A stretch of 64,000 nt of DNA, from positions 1 to 64,000 of the forward strand of contig JAFMCL010000014.1 in the NCBI GenBank assembly GCA_017857815.1, given 5' to 3'. The position numbers and the translations under genes are program-made. The number at the start of each line of letters is the position of its first letter. Position 1 is the stretch's first letter. This stretch comes from Flavobacteriaceae bacterium. Its GTDB lineage: Bacteria > Bacteroidota > Bacteroidia > Flavobacteriales > Flavobacteriaceae. The notes beneath the pieces were generated by a model, which had not been told where the DNA came from, made no database searches, and saw nothing but the letters and a program-made list of their open reading frames with translations. This document shows, piece by piece, positions 1 through 8,566 of this stretch.

Positions 1-51
1 TTAGATTGATGATTGCAAAAACAGAGAAAAGGCAACTCTACAGGCAACTGA

Positions 52-87
52 AATAAAAAAGCCCTAAAAACACTAGGATTTCAGGGC
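52..87 (-). terminator. Rho-independent terminator of ssrA
   Basis: On the minus strand, just past the tmRNA 3' end, a GCCCT/AGGGC stem (extended by three A-T pairs after one mismatch) is followed by a run of six T and then ATTT. This is the expected hairpin plus U-tract for ending tmRNA transcription. Confidence 0.75.
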
Positions 88-94
88 TAAATTG

Positions 95-491
95 TGGAGT
101 CGGCGGGAATCGAACCCGCGTCCAAACAAGACATAGAAAAGCTTTCTACAGATTTAGTTTTCGCTTAATTTTCGAGGATACAGTGACCGAAAACCGCCCA
201 AGAATCCCTTATCATCTTTATTGAAAAATACGATCGATGTTCTCGCATTTCGATGTTGACATTTATGGTGCCTCAATATCGATCGCCGTCAACAAGGGCT
301 ATCGAGAGACATCCGGCTTCCCGACCTGGTCGGGACTAGGCATTGACTTACTATAATTCAGTCAATTATGCAGCTAGAGCGTAGTTATTCTCGCCATTTG
401 AAAATGTGAAACATATGATTTACGAGCTGTGTCTCAGCGCTCGACCTGCTTACTTTGCCATGAGTACCTGCTGTCAAAACCAGTCGACCCC
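95..491 (-). ncRNA. ssrA: transfer-messenger RNA (tmRNA)
   Basis: This is tmRNA, which rescues stalled ribosomes and tags the nascent chain for proteolysis together with SmpB. On the minus strand the 5' end starts GGGGTC and the 3' end closes with a T-arm (GGTTCGATTCCC) and GACTCC plus discriminator A, so GGGGUC pairs with GACUCC as the tRNA-like acceptor. CCA is not encoded. An internal reading frame at 366-395 encodes GENNYALAA followed by TAA, ending in the LAA degron typical of ssrA tags. The length of about 397 nt is normal for one-piece tmRNA. A TTG-N19-TATATTTG promoter lies upstream at 527-556 and a hairpin terminator downstream. The extreme 5' and 3' ends are inferred from pairing. 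Confidence 0.95.
366..395 (-). other. tmRNA proteolysis-tag reading frame (GENNYALAA)
   Basis: Within ssrA, on the minus strand, the codons GGC GAG AAT AAC TAC GCT CTA GCT GCA TAA spell GENNYALAA-stop. The Ala-Leu-Ala-Ala C-terminus is the expected protease recognition signal. Confidence 0.93.
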
Positions 492-526
492 ATGTTTTCA
501 ATGAACTTCCTCTTTTTTGAGGAATG

Positions 527-556
527 CAAATATACGACATCACTTTCGTTTTTCAA
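527..556 (-). promoter_or_regulatory. Bacteroidota-type promoter of ssrA
   Basis: Read on the minus strand this is TTG, 19 bases, then TATATTTG. It matches the Bacteroidota vegetative consensus TTTG-N19..21-TAnnTTTG. The -7 element lies about 36 bases upstream of the mature tmRNA 5' end, leaving a short leader that RNase P would remove. Confidence 0.7.
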
Positions 557-1102
557 TTATCCCCTATCGTATCTTCGCTAAAGTACAGATTTTATAACAG
601 AAGTTAATTTATGGGTCGGGGAGTGAAATTTAAAACAGTTCTCAGATTTTTTCAATACAAAAGTTTTTATTGAAACGTGGTTTTGACAGCAAACACAAAA
701 AATAGCATTATACCATTACTGGGTTTTGGAAAAAAATGGCTCGCCATTCAAACGAATGGATTTGGATTATTCATTTTTACTTCCTTCAGGTGATAATCTG
801 AAGGATATTCTTAAAAAAGAAAACAATCACTTTTGTGGGGGGATTGGCTTTCGTTTTATACACAAGTTTATTCACATTGCTATTGTTCGAATAGACTATA
901 GGTTTTCCTTAAAAGACCTTTCCAAGAAGGGGCACTCTTTTGGAATCGGACAGTCTTTTTATATTTATTTAAATGTTCAATTAACGTGTGTTCGGACACA
1001 TTGTTTTTAGTTTATTTGGATATAATTAAATAATTTTATTAAATTTAAAACAATTAAACCCGACTTACTAACTTAAATACTAACCTACTAATCCCCTTAT
1101 TT
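557..1102. other. Non-coding stretch between ssrA and susC
   Basis: No convincing gene is seen. A 94-codon open frame at 726-1010 has no recognisable domain or signal peptide and looks like chance. The stretch contains TGGTTTTGACAGCA at 678-691, an exact inverted copy of 14 bases inside the tmRNA gene (469-482). The last 100 bases before susC are AT-rich and presumably carry its promoter and leader, but I see no clear TAnnTTTG element there. Confidence 0.5.
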
Positions 1103-4100
1103 ATGGAAAATAAACCTATGTTTTGGATTCACAGAGTCATGACTTTGTTTCTCCTTTTTTTTACGGTCATAACAATGTCCTATGGCCAACAAACAATTAA
1201 AGGATTTGTCTCAGATGGAAATGGCCCTTTGCCTGGCGCCACCATAATTGTCAAGGATTCCTCAAATGGAGTTCAAACCGACTTTGATGGTAATTTCACG
1301 ATGACTGGCCTATCACCCGGAGATATTCTTGTGATCAGTTACGTTGGGTACCTGAGCACTGAATTGACTTATGACCAGCAGAGCGAGGTAAATATCGTTT
1401 TGGTTGAAGACACCGAAGTCCTGGACGAAATTATCGTGACAGGTTATGGTACTGCAAAAAAATCAAGTCTGACGGGATCTGTTGTTAAGGTAAATACTGA
1501 ACAGCTGACAAGAGTTTCTGTTGCTAACACTACTGAGCTTTTGGCTGGGCGTGTGGCGGGAATTATTACCAAGCAAACCTCAGGAGTGCCTGGAAACGAT
1601 TCCACACAATTAAATATCCGTGGATTCGGAAGTCCATTGGTCTTGGTTGATGGCATTGAAGTATCGTTGGACAGGATTGATCCGAACGAAATTGAATCCA
1701 TTAATACCCTTAAAGATGCTTCTGCTGCAATTTATGGAGCCAGAGCAGGGAATGGAGTGATTTTGGTTACGACCAAAAGAGGTAAAGTGGGAAAACCAGT
1801 TATTACTTATTCTGGGATAATGAGTTTTCAACAACCAGTGATATGGAGAAATAATGTTAATGGAGGTCAATTTGTTGAATTGCAAAATGAAGGTGGTGCA
1901 GCTTCTTATACTCCCGAAGAAATCCTAGCATATAAAAATCAAGATCCAGGCTATGAAACTTACGACTGGGAAAGAACGGTATTTAGAACTTGGGCACCAA
2001 TGAATCAACACAGTTTGACGGCTAGTGGAGGTTCTGATAAAGTAAAATTCTTTACTTCGTTGGGAAGTCTCACTCAGGAGGGCTCCTTTAGATCGGGTGA
2101 TTTGAATTTTGAAAAGACCAACATTCGGTCCAATTTGGATTTCAACATCACTGACAACCTTTCTTTGAGTCTTGATGTTAACTACAGAAAAGACAAACGA
2201 TCAGAGCCTGGTCTTCCTTTGAGTACGATTTACAATCAAATTAAAGTTTCTGAGCCTATTTTACCCCCAGTGATTCCAGGTTATCCAGATTTGGCGGCCA
2301 ATAGTGGAGGGGGCTTTAATAATCGAGCTGCTTATGGCGCCAGTCAAAGAAGACTTTCTGGATTCGTAGACCGCATGGGAGAATCATTTAACGGGAGGAT
2401 TCAAATGGAATATAAAATACCCCAAGTAAAAGGACTTGCTGTTAAGGGAACGCTTTCTTACTTGTCTGAGAATCTTCAAACCAAAGATTTAGGAAAGAGA
2501 ATGACGGTTTACGAATACAATAAGGATACCTCTGAAGCAGTTCCTGTTGGTCAAATCGGGAGCGACGATCTTGAAGAGAGGTTGAGACAGTTCAAAAGAA
2601 TTTATCCAACAATTTCCATAAGTTATGAAAATGAGTTTGGAGATCACGCATTTAAAGGACTTTTATTAACGGAAACGATCGACGAGGAGACCATAAATAT
2701 TTCGGCTTCACGGAAAAGCTTATTAACAACCGATTTGCCTTTTTTAAACTTGGGTAGTGAATTGGGTATACAAAACTCTGGAGATGCACTTGAGTTCGGC
2801 CGTTCGAGTGTTGTGGGACGCGTGAATTATGGTTATAAAAACAAGTATTTTATTGAAAGTACCATACGTTATGATGCCTCAAGTAATTTTGCAAAGGAAT
2901 CACGTTGGGGAGTATTCCCGAGTATTTCTGGAGCTTGGAGGATATCAGAAGAACCCTTTATGAAAGGTTTTGATAAAGTAAACAGTTTGAAATTAAGACT
3001 TTCTTATGGGGAGACTGGAAATGATAAAATATTTGTAAATAATGAAGAAGAATATTTTAAATACCTCGAGGCTTTTGAAATTCAAACTATCCATGCAACG
3101 AATAGAAATTTAGGTCCTTATCTTTTTGGAAACTCTGGACTTTCCACCGCAATTTCCTCAACAGGACTTGCGAATTCATTGGTTACATGGAGAGATTTAA
3201 CCACCTACAACCTTGGGATTGATGGCGTTTTCTTTGATGGTCTTCTAGGAGTAGAATTTGATGTTTTTTATCGTAAAAAAGAAGGAATTTTTGCAACCCC
3301 CTTGGCTGAATTTCCTTCCACTTTTGGAGCTACCTTGCCCCAAGAAAATCAAAATTCAACGAGCAATCGCGGATTTGATTTGGTCTTAACACACAAAAAC
3401 TCAATAAAAGATTTTAAATATGATGTAGCGTTTTCTTTTGGCTTAGCGAGAGAGAAATATGAATATTGGCCTGTAGACAAGGACATAAAAGCTTTTGCCG
3501 AGAATGACGAAGAGTTGAATGATCCTGACTTTATTAATAGATTCAATTTGATTCAATTAAAAAGTGGTAATAGCTTTAACCGCAACATTGGATACAAAAC
3601 CAATGGTATTTTTATGAGCCAAGCTGACATTGATGCCCATCCTGTAGATCAATCTTTATTGGCCGGAGGGTCAGGAAATGCAAACCTAGTCCCTGGCGAC
3701 ATTAGATATGTGGATCTCAACGGTGACAACTATATTGACTGGAGAGATCAAGATGTAATTGGAAAAGGGGGGCTACCTGATGTTTCCTACGGAGTCAGCC
3801 TGAATGCTTCTTATAAGAACTTTTCTATTAGCATGTTATTCCAGGGTGCCACAGGGTTTAACTTCACCTTTGGGAATGAAATAAGAAACATTCTGATCAA
3901 TAATACTATTCCTTACCAATTCCAATATGATTATCGCTGGACTCCGGACCCCAATGATCCTGGGGTAAATATAAATCCCAATGCGAAGCTTCCGGCCAGC
4001 ACGGCAGCGAATGCCAATGCTAATAATTCCCAAGTATCTGATTTTTGGGTAAAAGACGGAACCTATTTGCGTTTAAAAAACTTGAATTTTGGATATGAAA

Positions 4101-4291
4101 TTCCAAAAAACATTAAGGACGTGATCGGTGTTGATCGATTTAGAATTTTCGTGTCTGGTTCCAACCTAATTACTTGGAACAAGCTGGGCATTTACAAAGG
4201 ATCATTTGATTCTGAAGGACCTACAACTCAAAACGGAAGTACTTATCCGCTTATCAGAACCCTGTCTTACGGACTTAACATTTCACTTTAA
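1103..4291 (+). CDS. SusC/RagA-family TonB-linked outer-membrane transporter
   Basis: This is an outer-membrane, TonB-dependent importer of the SusC/RagA family, which takes up glycans or peptides bound by a partner SusD lipoprotein. The 1062-aa protein has a signal peptide (residues 1-28, ending MSYGQ), a carboxypeptidase-regulatory-like domain (about 31-105), the family hallmark DEIIVTGYG at 108-116, a plug domain, and a long barrel ending in an aromatic-rich strand (LSYGLNISL). Length is typical. No N-terminal STN signalling domain precedes the regulatory-like domain, so coupling to an anti-sigma factor is unlikely. The susD-like gene follows 10 bases downstream. No glycosidase, sulfatase or peptidase lies next to the pair, so the substrate cannot be inferred. 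Family assignment is firm; specificity is unknown. Confidence 0.95.
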   Translation: MENKPMFWIHRVMTLFLLFFTVITMSYGQQTIKGFVSDGNGPLPGATIIVKDSSNGVQTDFDGNFTMTGLSPGDILVISYVGYLSTELTYDQQSEVNIVLVEDTEVLDEIIVTGYGTAKKSSLTGSVVKVNTEQLTRVSVANTTELLAGRVAGIITKQTSGVPGNDSTQLNIRGFGSPLVLVDGIEVSLDRIDPNEIESINTLKDASAAIYGARAGNGVILVTTKRGKVGKPVITYSGIMSFQQPVIWRNNVNGGQFVELQNEGGAASYTPEEILAYKNQDPGYETYDWERTVFRTWAPMNQHSLTASGGSDKVKFFTSLGSLTQEGSFRSGDLNFEKTNIRSNLDFNITDNLSLSLDVNYRKDKRSEPGLPLSTIYNQIKVSEPILPPVIPGYPDLAANSGGGFNNRAAYGASQRRLSGFVDRMGESFNGRIQMEYKIPQVKGLAVKGTLSYLSENLQTKDLGKRMTVYEYNKDTSEAVPVGQIGSDDLEERLRQFKRIYPTISISYENEFGDHAFKGLLLTETIDEETINISASRKSLLTTDLPFLNLGSELGIQNSGDALEFGRSSVVGRVNYGYKNKYFIESTIRYDASSNFAKESRWGVFPSISGAWRISEEPFMKGFDKVNSLKLRLSYGETGNDKIFVNNEEEYFKYLEAFEIQTIHATNRNLGPYLFGNSGLSTAISSTGLANSLVTWRDLTTYNLGIDGVFFDGLLGVEFDVFYRKKEGIFATPLAEFPSTFGATLPQENQNSTSNRGFDLVLTHKNSIKDFKYDVAFSFGLAREKYEYWPVDKDIKAFAENDEELNDPDFINRFNLIQLKSGNSFNRNIGYKTNGIFMSQADIDAHPVDQSLLAGGSGNANLVPGDIRYVDLNGDNYIDWRDQDVIGKGGLPDVSYGVSLNASYKNFSISMLFQGATGFNFTFGNEIRNILINNTIPYQFQYDYRWTPDPNDPGVNINPNAKLPASTAANANANNSQVSDFWVKDGTYLRLKNLNFGYEIPKNIKDVIGVDRFRIFVSGSNLITWNKLGIYKGSFDSEGPTTQNGSTYPLIRTLSYGLNISL

Positions 4292-4301
4292 AACTAAAAA
4301 C

Positions 4302-6062
4302 ATGAAACTAAAATACATATATTCTCTAGCAATATTAACTGCGACTATGGGTTGTGAGTCCGTTTTGGATAAGGATCCTTTAGATCGAATTTCTGAGGTT
4401 TCGGTTTGGCAAGATGTCAATTTAGCAGATGCCTATTTAACCGATATCTATGCAAGGGCAAACTTTAGAGGTTTAGGAGACAGCCATGTTGGATTTGGAC
4501 TGATCGCAGGCATGGGAGGTGAAATGACTCAATTCGCCCCTTGGCAAGAGCCCAATACAGCAATCATCACCCCAATGAATTCCGAAACCCTTTATGGACC
4601 CTTGAATTATTGGAGATACAATGACATAAGAAAAATTAATATTTTCATTCAACAGGTTGAACCTTCTGAAGCCTTCGACGCTGAATATAAAACCAAAAGA
4701 CTGGCCGAAGCACGATGGTTGCGGGCTTACTTTTATTTTAACATGGCAATTCGTTATGGTGGAGTTCCTTTGATCACGACAGTTCAAAATCTTGATGATG
4801 ACAAGGAAACACTGTTTGTTACTAGAAATAAAGAACAAGAAATCTATGATTTTGTCGATGCCGAAATGACGGCTATTTTTGATGACCTTCCAGACACGCA
4901 TGAGGGAGAAGCTGGCCGGGTGAGTAAATGGGCTGTAAAAGCATTGCAAAGCAGGTCTAATTTATATGCTGCAAGCATTGCAAGATTTGGACAGGTTCAG
5001 TTAAACGGTGTGGTTGGTATTCCGAGTAGTGAAGCGTCCAAATATTGGCAGAAATCCTATGACGCTTCAAAAGCTTTAATCACGGAAAGTCCTCATGAAT
5101 TGTATAAGAAATATCCAGAGGATCCAATGTTAAATCACAAACAACTTTTTGTTGATGAAATTGAAGACAATCCAGAGGTGATCTTTACGGAACGCTATGA
5201 TGCCGCTTCCTCTTTTGGAACCAACCTTTCTGTGCTTGCTGTTCATGCTGATTTTGCAGTGGCTTGGAACTCTAATTACCGTCCCTATCTAGATATTGTT
5301 GAGAAATTTGAGTTTATTGATGGAAGCAGTGGGATGCTTCCTCGCGACATTTATGCAACCAAAGAATGGACCATGGACGAACTGTTTCACAATAGAGATC
5401 CCCGTTTTAAGGCTGCAATTCTTTACAATGAGTCTGAGTTTTGGGGTAGAAAAGCATATTTCCATGAAAAAAGCATTGTCGATGGTGCCGAAGTTAAAAA
5501 TGGTATTTTGGCCGATGGTACACCAGCAAAAGCATCAAACAGGGCCTATGAGCCTCGTCCCAAGCCCTTACGACAAGGGTTTTTATTGCGTAAGTTTTTG
5601 GATGAAAGTAGTGGAGCTCAACTGGAGTCTTTTCAGTCAAGCGAAGATTATCACATTTTCAGGTTGGGTGAAACTTATCTCAATATGGCAGAAGCAGCTT
5701 TCTATTTAAACAAGCCAGAAGAAGCACTCACTTATTTAAATGAAATAAGACAAAGAGCTGGTATGCCCGATAAATTAACGATCGATGAAGAAACGATTAG
5801 GAATGAAAGAGCAGTGGAATTGGTTTTTGAAGACCATCGTTTTTGGGATTTAAGACGTTGGAGAATTGCAGAAGAAGTTCTCAATGGTGTTAAACATCAA
5901 GGGCTTTCGTTTGTTTACAATCACGACACTAAAAAATACAAAATCACTGTGAAAAATGCGATTAGCAATGCAAGGGAGTTTTTGCCCCAACATTATTATT
6001 TTCCATTGACATTAAATAAACTCTCGGATAACCCAAATTTGGTTGAGAATCCAAATTATTAA
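4302..6062 (+). CDS. RagB/SusD-family nutrient-binding lipoprotein
   Basis: This surface lipoprotein caps the adjacent SusC channel and binds its substrate. The 586-aa product begins with a lipoprotein signal peptide whose lipobox TMGC places the lipidated cysteine at residue 18, which decides the start at MKLKYIYS over an upstream in-frame ATG that would lie inside susC. TPR-like helices are interspersed, including LAEARWLRAYFYFNMAIRYG near residue 137. The C-terminal SusD signature is present: a segment reading ETYLNMAEAAF, then LNEIRQRAG, ERAVELVFEDHRFWDLRRW and a final PLTLNKLSDNPNLVENPNY. It is transcribed with susC. Ligand unknown. Confidence 0.93.
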   Translation: MKLKYIYSLAILTATMGCESVLDKDPLDRISEVSVWQDVNLADAYLTDIYARANFRGLGDSHVGFGLIAGMGGEMTQFAPWQEPNTAIITPMNSETLYGPLNYWRYNDIRKINIFIQQVEPSEAFDAEYKTKRLAEARWLRAYFYFNMAIRYGGVPLITTVQNLDDDKETLFVTRNKEQEIYDFVDAEMTAIFDDLPDTHEGEAGRVSKWAVKALQSRSNLYAASIARFGQVQLNGVVGIPSSEASKYWQKSYDASKALITESPHELYKKYPEDPMLNHKQLFVDEIEDNPEVIFTERYDAASSFGTNLSVLAVHADFAVAWNSNYRPYLDIVEKFEFIDGSSGMLPRDIYATKEWTMDELFHNRDPRFKAAILYNESEFWGRKAYFHEKSIVDGAEVKNGILADGTPAKASNRAYEPRPKPLRQGFLLRKFLDESSGAQLESFQSSEDYHIFRLGETYLNMAEAAFYLNKPEEALTYLNEIRQRAGMPDKLTIDEETIRNERAVELVFEDHRFWDLRRWRIAEEVLNGVKHQGLSFVYNHDTKKYKITVKNAISNAREFLPQHYYFPLTLNKLSDNPNLVENPNY

Positions 6063-6089
6063 TTTTCTAATAATAAATTATTATTTTAG

Positions 6090-6131
6090 GCCTGTGTTGC
6101 CAGTAAAATTATTTACTACCGCAACTCAGGC
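6090..6131 (+). terminator. Possible terminator after the susCD pair
   Basis: GCCTGTGTTGC (6090-6100) pairs with GCAACTCAGGC (6121-6131) with one mismatch. The loop has an inner AGTAAA/TTTACT stem, giving a long hairpin about 30 bases past the susD stop. The following TTATTGATTT is only a weak T-tract, so termination is likely but not certain. Confidence 0.5.
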
Positions 6132-6134
6132 TTA

Positions 6135-6383
6135 TTGATTTAACATCAACGTTAGGTTCACAACTTAATTTTTTTCATTAGATCAAACATTTAAATCCCT
6201 TACAATATGAAGAGGATGTCACAGACCCATATATGACAACTCCATAGCCCAATACGGCGTGCACCCTTAAGTACGATCCCTTATGTGAATGTGATGGGAA
6301 TACCCACGGTAACGCTCGCGCTGCTGATGTATTGGAATGAACACCGGGGGACTATGCAGTACTATTTTTGGGTTTCTTTGCCC
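6135..6383. other. Intergenic stretch between susD and the RHS relic
   Basis: No gene is recognised. Frames are broken on both strands. From about 6240 the base composition becomes more GC-rich than the flanks, as in the RHS relic next to it, so this may be the decayed 3' end of the same gene. I cannot align it to anything specific. Confidence 0.35.
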
Positions 6384-6755
6384 TTATGGTTGCTGTTTTT
6401 GGGTTTGCTGTAAAAAGCAACTCACAAAGCCACCGGCAAAGCCCACACCAAAGCCACTTACCGAGAGCGCTACTCCACTAAAGAAGCTCGCGCTGGCTGC
6501 CAAATTTCTAACACGGGCACCCAATCCTCCTATCACTCCTCCAATCAAAGCTCCCAAGAATATATCACCTAAGTCTCCTCCTTTTAAAATTGCATTGTCT
6601 GCACCCAAAAATGCACCTATAACCACCGCAAACAAAAACACTTCTCCATTAGAATCGTTATTCATCAACGGGTTTTACCATACATAGTCAAAACGGACGT
6701 AGCTTCGAGTATCATAAGGGTCTTAGATAAAATTTCCGGGAGACAAAAACCGCCT
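6384..6755 (-). pseudogene. Degraded RHS-repeat core fragment
   Basis: In one minus-strand frame the translation from 6755 downward reads RRFLSPGNFI, stop, DPYDTRSYVRFDYVW, stop, NPLMNNDSNGE, then a Gly/Ala-rich hydrophobic tail (VVIGAFLGA, GALIGGVIGGLGA). This follows the RHS-associated core consensus GRFLSPDNFIQDPYNTQ..NRYGYVWNNPLMNNDPSGE. Two in-frame TAA codons sit at 6723-6725 (where Gln is usual) and 6675-6677 (where Asn is usual). Further upstream the frame reads MNRRI, possibly the MNGRIYDP motif, separated by a stretch unlike RHS. The long upstream YD-repeat region is absent, so this is a relic. The open part (6384-6668) would otherwise be read as a 94-aa glycine-rich hydrophobic protein. 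Confidence 0.75.
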
Positions 6756-6792
6756 TGTTGATGCCAGCGTGGCAGGCTGTCTCGCTCGCTAT

Positions 6793-6811
6793 AAACAGCC
6801 ACTGGCTGTTT
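6793..6811. repeat. 19-bp palindrome in a GC-rich patch
   Basis: AAACAGCCA-C-TGGCTGTTT is a perfect inverted repeat with a one-base centre. It lies in a patch (about 6760-6835) that is visibly richer in GC than its surroundings and interrupts the RHS relic between MNRRI-like and RRFLSP-like segments. It could be a REP-like or mobile palindromic element, or part of a decayed gene. Confidence 0.6.
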
Positions 6812-6867
6812 TCTTAACGCTCAGCCCTATCCGCCTGTTCATATCTAAATGAAGTATAAGTAATCTC

Positions 6868-7689
6868 TTACGAAAGTGAATTCACGGCAGTCTTTAGAAC
6901 CGTCAAATTAGTTAGCAACTTTTCGAGGTGTTGTAGGTCGAGCATGTTGGCACCATCACTTTTTGCTGTTTTTGGATCGTGATGGGTTTCCAGAAAAAGG
7001 CCATCGACACCCACGGCAATCCCTGCCCGTGCAATGGTTTCTATGCTTTCCGGTCTGCCCCCCGTTACGCCACTGTTTTGGTTGGGTTGTTGAAGAGAAT
7101 GAGTGATGTCCAAGATGGTAGGCGCAAAGGCTTGCATTGCGGGAATTCCTCTAAAGTCGACCACCAAATCTTGATAACCAAATTGAGCCCCACGATCGGT
7201 GACCCAAACGTTATTGTTTCCGCTGTCTTTAACTTTTTGCACGGCAAATTGCATGCTTTCTGGACTCATGAATTGTCCCTTTTTGAGGTTCACAAACTTT
7301 CCTGTTTTTCCAGCAGCCACGACCAAGTCGGTTTGCCGAACCAAAAAGGCAGGAATTTGAAGCACATCGACATATTGGGCTGCTTTTTCCGCATCTTCGT
7401 GTTGATGGATGTCAGTCACCGTTGGAACTTCAAATGTTTTGCCTACTTTTTCAAGAATTTTCAATGCTTTTTCATCTCCAATTCCTGTAAAACTATCAAT
7501 ACGACTGCGGTTGGCTTTTTTAAAACTCCCTTTAAAGACAAAAGGAATGCCCAGTTTATCGGTTATGGATTTTATTTTTTCAGCGATACGAAGTGCCATT
7601 TCTTCTCCCTCAATTGCACAAGGGCCAGCGAGGAGTAAAAATTGATTGTTATTGGCATTTGAAATTTTCGGAAGTGTGGAAAGGTCCAT
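6868..7689 (-). CDS. kdsA: 3-deoxy-8-phosphooctulonate synthase
   Basis: KDO-8-phosphate synthase condenses phosphoenolpyruvate with arabinose-5-phosphate in the cytoplasm, making the KDO sugar that joins lipid A to the LPS core. The 273-aa protein is of normal length. It shows the family blocks LLAGPCAIEGEE near residue 18, FKGSFKKANRSR near residue 52 (PEP/A5P binding), VTDIHQHEDA near residue 95, and the C-terminal ETHHDPKTAKSDGANML. A CAAAATTA box just upstream (minus-strand TAATTTTG at 7701-7708) could be its -7 promoter element. ftsE lies upstream on the same strand, separated by 66 bases, so the two may be separately transcribed. Confidence 0.97.
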   Translation of the reverse strand: MDLSTLPKISNANNNQFLLLAGPCAIEGEEMALRIAEKIKSITDKLGIPFVFKGSFKKANRSRIDSFTGIGDEKALKILEKVGKTFEVPTVTDIHQHEDAEKAAQYVDVLQIPAFLVRQTDLVVAAGKTGKFVNLKKGQFMSPESMQFAVQKVKDSGNNNVWVTDRGAQFGYQDLVVDFRGIPAMQAFAPTILDITHSLQQPNQNSGVTGGRPESIETIARAGIAVGVDGLFLETHHDPKTAKSDGANMLDLQHLEKLLTNLTVLKTAVNSLS

Positions 7690-7755
7690 CTTTTTTTTAA
7701 CAAAATTACGAAAAGGAAATGTTTAAGAAGAAATATAAGGTTCTAAAAACAAAGT

Positions 7756-8436
7756 TTATGATTTGGTCACCACCTCAAAGACTTTTCCGTCTTCACATTT
7801 AAAAATTTTCCCAGGAAATTTTATAATCATGTTATAGTCATGTGTTGCCATCAAGAGGGTCATGCCCTTTTCGTGTAACGATTTGAAAAGCTTCATGATC
7901 TCAAGGCTTGTTTGAGGGTCAAGGTTCCCAGTGGGTTCGTCGGCAATGATCAGTTTGGGATGATTCAGCAAGGCCCTGGCGATGGCGACCCGCTGTTGTT
8001 CCCCTCCCGAAAGCTCGAAGGGAAACTTAGCGGTATTAATTTCTATACCCACCATTTCAAGAACTTCGGCAATACGGTCACTGATTTTTTCTTTATCCCT
8101 CCAACCAGTGGCGCGCAAAACAAACTCGAGGTTGTTTTGTACACTTCTGTCTGATAAGAGTTTAAAATCTTGGAAAACCACACCCAAATTCCTTCTTAGT
8201 TGTGGAATTTGTTTGTTTTTTAAACGCGTTAAATCAAAATCAGCAACACTACCAAGGCCGTTTTCTAACTTAATGTCGCCATAAATCGTTTTGATTAAGC
8301 TACTTTTTCCGCTTCCGGTGCGACCAATTAAAAAGACAAAACCTCCATCGGGCACGTCAATAGTGACATTAGACAAAACTTTTTTACCACTTTGGAAGAT
8401 GGTGGCATCGCTAAAAGAAACAATGGCGTTTGGCAT
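7756..8436 (-). CDS. ftsE: FtsE-like cell-division ABC ATP-binding protein
   Basis: This is a 226-aa ABC ATPase of the FtsE/LolD class. FtsE works with the membrane protein FtsX to regulate periplasmic cell-wall hydrolysis during division. Walker A is GRTGSGKSS (about 38-46), the Q-loop lies in VFQDFKLL, the signature is LSGGEQQRVAIARALL, and Walker B plus D-loop is LIIADEPTGNLDP. The motif FQDFKLLSDRSVQNNLEF resembles FtsE more than LolD, and the protein lacks long extensions. No ftsX is adjacent, which is common in Bacteroidota. LolD or another small ABC ATPase remains possible. A minus-strand TACCTTTG box (8462-8469) lies upstream. Confidence 0.8.
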   Translation of the reverse strand: MPNAIVSFSDATIFQSGKKVLSNVTIDVPDGGFVFLIGRTGSGKSSLIKTIYGDIKLENGLGSVADFDLTRLKNKQIPQLRRNLGVVFQDFKLLSDRSVQNNLEFVLRATGWRDKEKISDRIAEVLEMVGIEINTAKFPFELSGGEQQRVAIARALLNHPKLIIADEPTGNLDPQTSLEIMKLFKSLHEKGMTLLMATHDYNMIIKFPGKIFKCEDGKVFEVVTKS

Positions 8437-8566
8437 TTACTTTTATAATTTTTTACTATACCAAAGGTAAAGGGTTTTGTGTCGTTAATAAAATTTGTTG
8501 ATAAATTATACGCAAGAAACAATTAATACGTTCTAAATAGTAACACAATCTGATTAAATTTGAGCA

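Noticed and set aside
726-1010. 94-codon open frame between ssrA and susC
   Set aside because: No domain, signal peptide or gene-like composition. It begins in odd low-complexity sequence and lies where a promoter/leader is expected.
4473-4949. 158-codon minus-strand frame inside susD
   Set aside because: Lies wholly antisense to SusD with no recognisable features.
6337-6687. 116-codon plus-strand frame opposite the RHS relic
   Set aside because: Pro/Thr/Lys-rich shadow of the Gly/Ala-rich RHS tail on the minus strand; the RHS motifs decide for the minus strand.
6337-6867. CRISPR or phage attachment site near the palindromic patch
   Set aside because: No regularly spaced direct repeats, no cas or integrase genes; only a single palindrome and an RHS relic are seen.
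6979-7638. 219-codon plus-strand frame inside kdsA
   Set aside because: Antisense to a fully conserved kdsA; composition is the complement of that gene and no domain is visible.
7756-8436. LolD instead of FtsE
   Set aside because: The FQDFKLL motif, compact length and lack of lolC/E neighbours favour FtsE, though the point is not fully settled.
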